Shown here: positions 5,087-9,311 of the stretch, piece after piece
Layout of the letters: the number at the start of each line of letters is the position of its first letter
Numbering within the stretch: position 1 is the stretch's first letter
Origin: Chloroflexota bacterium
GTDB taxonomy: Bacteria; Chloroflexota; Anaerolineae; UBA3071
Direction of reading: 5' to 3'
DNA: 9,311 nt
NCBI GenBank assembly: GCA_014383605.1
Contig: JACNHM010000167.1
Coordinates: 1-9,311, forward strand
Position numbers and translations under genes: made by a program
Notes under the pieces: generated by a model
Database searches by the model: none
Told to the model about the DNA's origin: nothing
What the model saw: only the letters and a program-made list of their open reading frames with translations

Positions 5087-5563
5087 TTATCCGTCGCTCC
5101 GAAGTGTGCGCAGGAAATCGAGGAAGCGCTGGAACTGAGGACGGTAGATGGCTTTGAGCTGCATGGCCTTGCGCAGTACCAACCGCAGCCGTTGCGGATC
5201 AAGTTCCACGTCATAGGCGTAGCGGAACAGGTGGCGGAAGCGGCGCAGTTCGTCCAAGGCGTCGTAGGCAGTCTCGTCAATCACCGCCGGACGCACCGGC
5301 ATCACGTCCAGGCGCATGCGCTGCAAGAGTTGAGCGTGCCAGCGTGCCGCATCATCCAGGGTGTTTTCGAAAGTGACGGCAATGTTCTGGAAGATGCTCT
5401 CGAACGCGTTGTAGAGATTGTGCAGGCGATAGGCCGCAACAATCAGCTCTTCTTCGCTGGCATCGTCGGCGAGATGACCGGTGCCCATGGCCGTATATAG
5501 ACGCTCGATGGCTTCCAGATCACGTTCGATGCTTCGCTCAAGCAGGAGGAACCGTTCGTTCAT
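5087..5563 (-). CDS. HEPN-domain protein (HepT-like) with altered catalytic motif
   Basis: A 158-aa all-helical HEPN-type protein paired with a nucleotidyltransferase gene upstream, the classic HEPN/MNT arrangement in which HepT is an RNase toxin and MNT neutralises it, in some systems by AMPylation. The helix expected to hold the RX4HXY RNase motif reads ELRRFRHLFRYAYDVEL. Taking R110 as the motif Arg, the catalytic His position is Tyr (Y115), while Y117 is kept. A single transition (CAC to TAC, plus-strand 5221) would explain it. The start is ATG 5563, 9 nt after AGGGAG; GTG at 5569 is too close to that site. It overlaps the MNT gene by 26 nt. It may be a catalytically dead or alternative-mechanism HEPN. 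H111 lies nearby and could substitute only if the alignment is shifted. Confidence 0.75.
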   Translation of the reverse strand: MNERFLLLERSIERDLEAIERLYTAMGTGHLADDASEEELIVAAYRLHNLYNAFESIFQNIAVTFENTLDDAARWHAQLLQRMRLDVMPVRPAVIDETAYDALDELRRFRHLFRYAYDVELDPQRLRLVLRKAMQLKAIYRPQFQRFLDFLRTLRSDG

Positions 5564-5909
5564 AGACACACTCTCCCTGAGTGGCTACCGCCCAGGCCAC
5601 CGCCCCTCGACAAGGTCGAAGGTCCACGTCGCGCTGCAAGGCCGATTCCAGCGCCTGCCAGAAGCGACTTTCCGCCGCTGGATCGTCGCAGTCCACGGCC
5701 ACGTCCACATCGGAGTGGAGGGTGAAGCGCCCAGGCTGCACCAGCGAACCGAACAGGTACACGGCGCGTATGGCCGGATGGGTTGGCGCGATCTGCGCCA
5801 CGGCCATCCGCACGCGCTGATAGCGTTGCCGACGCAACGTCTCACGCTGTTGCCGCCGCATCTCTTCACGCCGCATGTGGAATTGCCGGGACTGCAGAGC
5901 AGTTTGCAT
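5538..5909 (-). CDS. MNT-type minimal nucleotidyltransferase (antitoxin partner of HEPN protein)
   Basis: A 123-aa minimal nucleotidyltransferase. The polymerase-beta motif is clear: LFGSLVQPGRFTLHSDVDVAVD has G54-S55 and the D67/D69 metal pair, with a third acidic residue D96 in RDVDL. The first ~35 residues form a strongly basic, Arg/Gln/Glu-rich helix (RREEMRRQQRETLRRQRYQR) longer than in the smallest MNT proteins. MNT antitoxins AMPylate or otherwise block their HEPN partner, here encoded in an overlapping downstream frame. ATG 5909 is preferred because TAAGG lies about 8 nt upstream; GTG at 5918 lacks a ribosome site. Active-site residues look intact, which contrasts with the altered HEPN motif. 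Confidence 0.85.
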   Translation of the reverse strand: MQTALQSRQFHMRREEMRRQQRETLRRQRYQRVRMAVAQIAPTHPAIRAVYLFGSLVQPGRFTLHSDVDVAVDCDDPAAESRFWQALESALQRDVDLRPCRGAVAWAVATQGECVYERTVPPA

Positions 5910-5958
5910 CTCGGACACCTTACACTACTGACTATTAGCGACTGAGATCACAGCCCGC

Positions 5959-5987
5959 ATTATAGCATGGTCGTAGCCAGATGACAA
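5959..5987 (-). promoter_or_regulatory. Sigma-70 promoter of the MNT/HEPN operon
   Basis: On the minus strand: TTGTCA (5987-5982), 17-nt spacer, TATAAT (5964-5959), about 50 nt upstream of the MNT start. The -35 is 3 nt from the G-rich array. Confidence 0.8.
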
Positions 5988-5990
5988 ACA

Positions 5991-6090
5991 GGCGCAAGGG
6001 CGCAGGGGAGCAGGGGAGCAGGGGAGCAGGGGAGCGGAGGCGCAGGGGAGCAGAGGCGCGGAGGAGCGGAGGTGAGGGGGAGCAGAGGAG
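5991..6090 (+). repeat. G-rich octamer array upstream of the MNT/HEPN operon
   Basis: This array has the most regular units in the window: four exact G4 runs separated by AGCA (6005-6032), followed by degenerate GGAGGCGC/GAGGAGCG units. Part of the 250-nt gene-free stretch 5910-6161, which otherwise holds the MNT promoter and a 31-bp tandem repeat. Confidence 0.92.
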
Positions 6091-6103
6091 ACAAGGGGAT
6101 AAG

Positions 6104-6170
6104 GAGACGGGAAGACGGGGAGAGCCGGAACTACGAGACGGGAAGACGGGGAGAGCCGGAACTACGAGAC
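6104..6170 (+). repeat. 31-bp tandem duplication (2.2 copies)
   Basis: A 31-bp unit starting GAGACGGGAAGACGGGGAGA is repeated exactly at 6104-6134 and 6135-6165, with five further bases of a third. The stop codon of the YgiT-like gene (6162-6164) lies inside the second unit, so the duplication may have reset the end of that gene. Confidence 0.9.
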
Positions 6171-6464
6171 GAGGGCCAGTTCCAGCCGTTCCGGGCGCAG
6201 GGCGTGCTGCGGCGGCGCCAGTGTACGCCGGTGTGCCTCGGTGCGCTTGAGCAATGCCTCTGTCTGGTCAATAGTGCGAGAGACCGTGTCAATGACATCA
6301 CCGGCGATCTCCGCTGGTACGTACTCTGTACCGCACCGGGGGCATACCATGGCCGGGATGCCGGTCATGGCAGCGTGCACGCACTTGCGTTCGAACTCGA
6401 TACGGATCAGGCGGAGTTCGGTTTTCGTTCCACACTCGTGACAGACGGTGATCAACCCTTTCAT
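6162..6464 (-). CDS. YgiT-type zinc-finger protein (MqsA N-terminal-like)
   Basis: A 100-aa protein with two CxxC pairs (C8/C11 in VCHECG and C41/C44 in VCPRCGTEYVP) in the spacing of YgiT-type zinc fingers, the zinc-binding half of MqsA-like antitoxins. The later helix (GDVIDTVSRTIDQTEALLKR) is also typical. Such genes usually sit beside a small toxin (DUF4258/MqsR-like); none is visible here. Instead it lies 30 nt after the HNH nuclease gene on the same strand, presumably co-transcribed. The last ~20 residues run up to the 31-bp tandem repeat that contains the stop. The start is ATG 6464; no strong Shine-Dalgarno is seen. Confidence 0.8.
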   Translation of the reverse strand: MKGLITVCHECGTKTELRLIRIEFERKCVHAAMTGIPAMVCPRCGTEYVPAEIAGDVIDTVSRTIDQTEALLKRTEAHRRTLAPPQHALRPERLELALVS

Positions 6465-6494
6465 CTCTGCTGAAGGAACTTGGCCATCGCAAAA

Positions 6495-6929
6495 TCACAG
6501 GTCCTCTTGTGGAGGATGCCAGCCGACCCTTGCCCAGCGGCGACGTGCTTCTACGATGGCGGGGTGGTTCATGTTCAGGGCAGCCACGGTAGCCCGCCCC
6601 ACAGGGGTCAGGCCGACGATCTCGCTGCCATTCTCACTCCAGTGGAAGTGTTGGCGCCATTGCTGTCGGCGTGGATGGAACAGCGGCACGCTCTCGCCTG
6701 TCAGAGGGTCCTGGGCCTCAACCTGCGCACCCTTGAACTCGTTACAGGAATGGCAGGCCAGGCACAGGTTTTCCCACACGGTCTCGCCACCGGCTGCTTG
6801 GGGGATGATGTGATCAACCACCAGACGCGCTCCCGTAATGGAGGTCAGGGTGTGACAATAGGCGCACTGGTTACGGGATGCGGCCACCACGCGCTGGCGC
6901 AGGGAGCGGGGGATGCGCGTGCTGATCAT
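6495..6929 (-). CDS. HNH endonuclease
   Basis: A 144-aa HNH nuclease. The zinc-stabilised beta-beta-alpha-metal fold shows as CAYC (22-25), VVDHIIPQAAGG (37-48, with catalytic D39-H40), WENLCLACHSCNEFKG (52-67: N54, C59/C62, N63). The conserved extension PLTGESVPLFHPRRQQWRQHFHW ... GLTPVGRATVAALNMN ... RWARVGWHPP marks a subgroup common in cyanobacteria and Chloroflexota and often paired with a small upstream gene, as here. The start is ATG 6929, overlapping the upstream stop by 4 nt (ATGA) with no independent ribosome site; the frame extends to 7151 only as overlap with the partner gene. Catalytic residues are intact. The substrate (DNA or RNA) and biological role are unknown; toxin or defence effector is an inference from context. 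Confidence 0.88.
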   Translation of the reverse strand: MISTRIPRSLRQRVVAASRNQCAYCHTLTSITGARLVVDHIIPQAAGGETVWENLCLACHSCNEFKGAQVEAQDPLTGESVPLFHPRRQQWRQHFHWSENGSEIVGLTPVGRATVAALNMNHPAIVEARRRWARVGWHPPQEDL

Positions 6930-7348
6930 CCGGGGCTTTGCAGCTCTTCTCGCGAGGGGATGCCGTGCCCACGCCATTTCAAGAGCATATAAGCGTGAGC
7001 CTTTTTCAGCGTCAGACGACGGGCCTCTTCGCCGATAGCGTGCAGCGTTTCTCTCTCGCTCTCCGTGATAGTCCCCCGGTTGTTCTTGTCCAGCAAGCGG
7101 CTGTACAACCGCTGGCGGGCTGGCGACAACTGACTCTGCGCCACCCTCCACAAGGCTTCGTTGTCAAGGTTCTCCAGCGCCTTCAATTCCTCTTGCAGAG
7201 GGGACGACAAATCGGCAGCCAACGGGGGGACGACCTCCATCAGGCGCTCCGCCAGAAACTCTTCCAGCGCCTTCCGGGCTATGGTTGCCGCCCGATGATA
7301 GCGTTGTAGCGTCTCATCCGGCAATTGAAGGGCTACGGTTTGGGTCAC
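6926..7348 (-). CDS. Conserved partner of HNH endonuclease (putative antitoxin, RHH-like N-terminus)
   Basis: A 140-aa protein without a firm family name. The N-terminus TQTVALQLPDETLQRYHRAATIARKALEEFLAERL resembles ribbon-helix-helix antitoxins: one beta strand, then two helices. The rest is charged and helical and ends in LTLKKAHAYMLLKWRGHGIP. Similar proteins are found immediately upstream of HNH genes of the same subtype in other genomes, as recalled, not searched. The start is GTG 7348, set by AAGGAGG 6 nt upstream. It leads the operon (partner, HNH, YgiT) behind a very strong promoter. A DNA-binding antitoxin or immunity role is inferred from the fold-like N-terminus, gene order and ATGA coupling. 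Confidence 0.8.
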   Translation of the reverse strand: MTQTVALQLPDETLQRYHRAATIARKALEEFLAERLMEVVPPLAADLSSPLQEELKALENLDNEALWRVAQSQLSPARQRLYSRLLDKNNRGTITESERETLHAIGEEARRLTLKKAHAYMLLKWRGHGIPSREELQSPG

Positions 7349-7406
7349 GAGCAGCCTCCTTGGTAAGGCAGTCAGGTAGAAGACGGACTTTCACTCCTTT
7401 GGTCAG

Positions 7407-7435
7407 ATTATACATGGGTTTTGTCCGGACGTCAA
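7407..7435 (-). promoter_or_regulatory. Sigma-70 promoter of the HNH operon
   Basis: On the minus strand: TTGACG (7435-7430), 17-nt spacer, TATAAT (7412-7407), 59 nt upstream of the GTG start. Confidence 0.8.
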
Positions 7436-7460
7436 ACGGCAAGGTGCTGATAGCAGATGG

Positions 7461-7540
7461 GCGGGCGGGGGAGCGGGGGAGCGGGGGAGCAGGGGAGCGG
7501 GGGAGCAGGGGAGCGGAGGGGCGGGGGAGCAAGGGAGCGG
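7461..7540 (+). repeat. G-rich octamer array, right cassette, between divergent promoter and four-helix-bundle copy
   Basis: About ten GGGGAGCG/GGGGAGCA units with G-runs of 4-5. The 14-mer GGGAGCAGGGGAGC occurs at 7485-7498 and 7501-7514 and is exactly complementary to 7951-7964 beyond the gene. The array ends at an intact GGAGGTGAT ribosome site, as in the left cassette. Confidence 0.92.
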
Positions 7541-7550
7541 AGGTGATGGG

Positions 7551-7932
7551 GTGATACAGAGCCACGAGGAGTTGGAGGTGTACCAGTTGGCGTTCAAGGC
7601 GGCTGCGCATCTTTGCGGTCTCCAAAGGGTTCCCCCGGGAGGAGACGTACTCATTGACGGACCAGATCCGGCGGTCGTCGAGGTCGGTCTGCTCCAACAT
7701 GGCGGAAGCCTGGAGGAAGCGGCGTTACGAAGCGGCCTTTGTGAGCAAACTCAACGCTGCCGAGCCCGAGGCCGCCGAGACGCAGACGTGGATCCACTTC
7801 GCCGTCGAATGCGGCTATCTTTCGCCGGAGGAGGGGCAGGAACTGCATCAAACCTATGACTTCATCATCGGCAAATTGGTCAACATGATCATCAACCCAA
7901 CGCCGTGGGTTCTCAAGAGGAGCAACCGATGA
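7551..7932 (+). pseudogene. Four-helix-bundle protein gene, frameshifted copy
   Basis: This is a second copy of the gene at 2284-2667, in the same orientation and with the same GTG start and ribosome site. A net 2-nt deletion near 7603/7604 (GCGGC-TGCGC against GCCGCGATGCGC in the intact copy) shifts the frame after about 17 codons; translation from the GTG would end at 7859 in an unrelated frame. The remaining sequence stays open in the original frame to the TGA at 7930-7932 and keeps all family motifs (TDQIRRSSRSVCSN, AEAWRKRRYEAAFVSKL, LVNMIINPTPWVLKRSNR). Differences from the intact copy are mainly synonymous, so inactivation looks recent. Re-initiation at TTG 7654 could make a 92-aa fragment, but no ribosome site supports this. 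Confidence 0.85.
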
Positions 7933-8010
7933 CTTCTCCTCTGCTCCCTAGCTCCCCTGCTCCCATGCCCCCTGGCACCTGCGCACCTCCGCGCCTCTGC
8001 ACCTCAGCAC
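7933..8010 (+). repeat. C-rich array, right end of right cassette
   Basis: TGCTCCCC/GCACCTCC-type octamers start directly after the four-helix-bundle stop and end in CACCTCAGCAC (8000-8010), matching the left cassette end at 2858-2868. The permease gene starts 16 nt later. Confidence 0.88.
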
Positions 8011-8026
8011 CCATACAGGGACCAGC

Positions 8027-8878
8027 ATGACCCTTGAACTCACATCGCCACCGACCGTCGTGATCGAACCGACGCGCGGCTGGGTCTCGCTGCAATGGCG
8101 GGCGGTATGGGAGTATCGCGAACTGCTCTACTTCCTGGTCTGGCGCGACATCAAGGTGCGCTACAAGCAGACGGTCCTGGGTGTGGTCTGGATCGTGCTC
8201 CAGCCGGTGGTGAGCATCGTGGTGTTCAGCCTGCTCTTCGGCGGGCTGCTCAAAGTGCCCTCCGGCGACGTGCCCTATCCTATCTTCGCCTACGCCGCGC
8301 TGCTGCCCTGGAACTACTTCGCCTCGTCGCTGAGCCGGTCCTCCACGAGCGTGGTGGGCAGCGCGCACCTGATCACCAAGGTGTACTTCCCGCGCCTGGT
8401 GATCCCCATCGCCGGGGTGTTTTCCGGCCTGGTGGATTTCGCCATCGCCTTTTTGGTGCTGATCGGATTGATGGTATACTATGGAGTGGCGCCCACGATG
8501 GCCGTGGTCTGGCTGCCACTCTTCCTGCTGCTGACCATGTTGACGGCGTTGGGCTTTGGCCTGTGGCTGTCGGCGCTCAACGTGCGCTTCCGCGATGTAC
8601 AGTACATCATTCCCTACCTGATCCAGGTGTGGATGTACCTGACGCCGGTGATCTACGGCAGCACGTTGATCCCGGAGCGCTTTCGGTTCCTGTTGGGCTT
8701 GAACCCCATGACCGGGGTGGTGGAGGGCTTCCGCTGGGCTCTGCTGGGCAAGCAGTTGGCCGACGCTCAAGCTCCCGGCCTGCTGTTTGTCATCTCCATC
8801 GCCATCACGCTGCTGGTGCTGGTGAGCGGCACGATCTTCTTCCAGCACACCGAGGATACCTTTGCCGATATCATTTGA
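8027..8878 (+). CDS. ABC-2 type polysaccharide export permease (Wzm/TagG-like)
   Basis: A 283-aa membrane subunit of an ABC exporter for surface polysaccharide (O-antigen, teichoic acid or similar). The family pattern is complete: a cytoplasmic N-terminus with WRDIKVRYKQTVLGVVWIVLQP (39-60), six hydrophobic segments (about 52-74, 85-105, 125-150, 158-182, 193-212, 251-272), the LNVRFRDVQYIIP loop (184-196), TPVIY (206-210) and NPMTGVVEGFRWALL (226-240). The ATP-binding partner (Wzt-like) is not in the window and would be expected downstream. The start is ATG 8027 with AGGG 7 nt upstream, only 16 nt after the C-rich array, so the leader was probably remodelled by the cassette. Function fits with the O-antigen ligase-type gene upstream of the island. 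Confidence 0.92.
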   Translation: MTLELTSPPTVVIEPTRGWVSLQWRAVWEYRELLYFLVWRDIKVRYKQTVLGVVWIVLQPVVSIVVFSLLFGGLLKVPSGDVPYPIFAYAALLPWNYFASSLSRSSTSVVGSAHLITKVYFPRLVIPIAGVFSGLVDFAIAFLVLIGLMVYYGVAPTMAVVWLPLFLLLTMLTALGFGLWLSALNVRFRDVQYIIPYLIQVWMYLTPVIYGSTLIPERFRFLLGLNPMTGVVEGFRWALLGKQLADAQAPGLLFVISIAITLLVLVSGTIFFQHTEDTFADII

Positions 8879-8890
8879 CGTAAGTGTTTA

Positions 8891-8916
8891 CCGCCGAGAA
8901 CGCAGAGAGCGCTGAG
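8891..8916 (+). repeat. Short CGCAGAGA-type repeat preceding the GxxExxY gene
   Basis: GAACGCAGAGAGCGCTGAG contains two degenerate copies of a purine-rich 8-9-mer just before the ATG. Sequences of this kind are common in spacers of environmental bacteria and often precede GxxExxY genes (recalled, not searched). It may also serve as a weak ribosome site. Confidence 0.4.
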
Positions 8917-9311
8917 ATGACAGAACGGGAGAATCTAAACCGGATCACGGAGAACATTATCGGTGCCGCTATTGAGGTGCACCGCGCTCTGGGGCCTGGC
9001 CTTCTGGAGTCGGCGTATGAAGCCTGTCTGGCTTTTGAACTGGCCCAACGCGGCCTGAAAGTGGAACAACAGAAACCCCTGCCCGTGGTCTATCGAGAGG
9101 TTAAACTGGATTGTGGTTACCGGCTGGATCTTCTCATCGAAGAAGCAGTCATTGTCGAGGTTAAGGCCGTTGACCGCCTGATGCCGATTCATCAGGCTCA
9201 GTTGCTCTCCTACCTGAAGCTTTCTGGTTGCAAGGTGGGCTTACTGATCAACTTCAATGTCAAGGTTCTGAAGGATGGCATTCGCCGGGTGGTGAATGAC
9301 TTTCCAGATTC
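8917..9311 (+). CDS. GxxExxY family protein (partial, cut by window end)
   Basis: The open frame from ATG 8917 runs to the window edge (131 codons), close to the usual ~125-135 aa, so only a few residues are missing. The namesake motif is GLLESAY (28-34) after [11 protein letters not shown]-(D/E)XK-like arrangement follows: D71 in GYRLDLLI, E81 and K83 in VIVEVKAV, then a [10 protein letters not shown] helix and VGLLINFNV. The family (TIGR04256) is widespread and of unknown role, and is thought to be nuclease-like from the fold. It follows the permease by 38 nt on the same strand and may be transcribed with it, but has no obvious role in polysaccharide export; such genes often appear as inserts between unrelated genes. 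Confidence 0.9.
   Translation, partial: MTERENLNRITENIIGAAIEVHRALGPGLLESAYEACLAFELAQRGLKVEQQKPLPVVYREVKLDCGYRLDLLIEEAVIVEVKAVDRLMPIHQAQLLSYLKLSGCKVGLLINFNVKVLKDGIRRVVNDFPD

Larger units (their letters stand above)
2201..8010. other. Putative array-bounded toxin-antitoxin island flanked by direct four-helix-bundle cassettes
   Basis: Two similar cassettes (G-rich array, four-helix-bundle gene, C-rich array ending CACCTCAGCAC) lie at 2201-2868 and 7461-8010 in the same orientation. Between them are four minus-strand toxin-antitoxin-like operons separated by the same G-rich arrays. Plus-strand polysaccharide genes lie outside. No transposase, integrase or target-site duplication is visible, so mobility is inferred only from architecture. 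Confidence 0.4.

Noticed and set aside
4900..5280. Long N-terminal extension of the AbrB-type antitoxin
   Set aside because: It reads the array and part of the HEPN gene in the wrong frame (PLLPCSSAPLLPC repeats); an ideal AGGAGG sets the start at 4899.
5991..6090. CRISPR array
   Set aside because: The repeats are 8-bp units in direct tandem without unique spacers of constant length, and no cas genes are present.
2201..8010. Conventional transposon or integron
   Set aside because: No transposase, tyrosine or serine integrase, attC-like site or clear target-site duplication could be found on either strand.
7913..8848. A 311-aa minus-strand frame opposite the ABC permease
   Set aside because: It is Gln/His/Arg/Gly-rich, as expected antisense to hydrophobic codons, and the plus-strand permease is unmistakable.
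8879..8916. Intrinsic terminator after the permease gene
   Set aside because: No GC-rich hairpin followed by a T-run is visible in the 38-nt gap.

Overview
The window is GC-rich, densely coding bacterial DNA. The gene families, the monoderm-style export genes and above all the 7-8 bp tandem repeats running through genes and spacers suggest a Chloroflexota (Anaerolineae-like) genome. That placement is an inference from style, since no rRNA or marker gene is present.

Layout. (1) 33-89: a small palindromic repeat. (2) 122-2191 (+): an O-antigen ligase/Wzy_C-type polytopic membrane protein whose reading frame carries five islands of heptamer/octamer repeats, all in frame. (3) 2201-2868: a four-helix-bundle (S23/IVP-like) gene flanked by a G-rich array on its left and C-rich arrays on its right, with the 3' end of a further copy embedded in the right-hand arrays. 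(4) 2755-7348: four minus-strand operons in a row, all toxin-antitoxin-like. In transcription order from the right these are a 140-aa partner + HNH nuclease + YgiT zinc finger; MNT nucleotidyltransferase + HEPN protein; AbrB/VapB + PIN/VapC; AbiEii-like toxin + AbiEi-like antitoxin. Each operon has a near-consensus sigma-70 promoter with an exact 17-nt spacer, and each promoter abuts a G-rich (GGGGAGCA)n-type array. (5) 7461-8010: a second four-helix-bundle cassette in the same orientation as the first, broken by a 2-nt deletion. (6) 8027-8878 (+): an ABC-2 polysaccharide export permease (Wzm/TagG-like). (7) 8917-end (+): a GxxExxY protein cut by the window edge.

How it fits together. The ligase/polymerase and the export permease are both cell-surface polysaccharide genes on the plus strand. 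Between them sits a 5.8-kb block of opposite-strand toxin-antitoxin modules bracketed by two directly repeated four-helix-bundle cassettes. The simplest reading is that a defence/TA island was assembled in a polysaccharide locus by recombination between short-repeat arrays. The inner end of the left cassette now supplies the last ~37 codons of the AbiEi-like antitoxin.

The most unusual points are the array-bounded modular architecture, the inverted arrays around each four-helix-bundle gene, the confinement of in-frame repeats to predicted cytoplasmic loops of the ligase, a His-to-Tyr change at the catalytic position of the HEPN protein, and an uncharacterised partner-HNH-YgiT operon.
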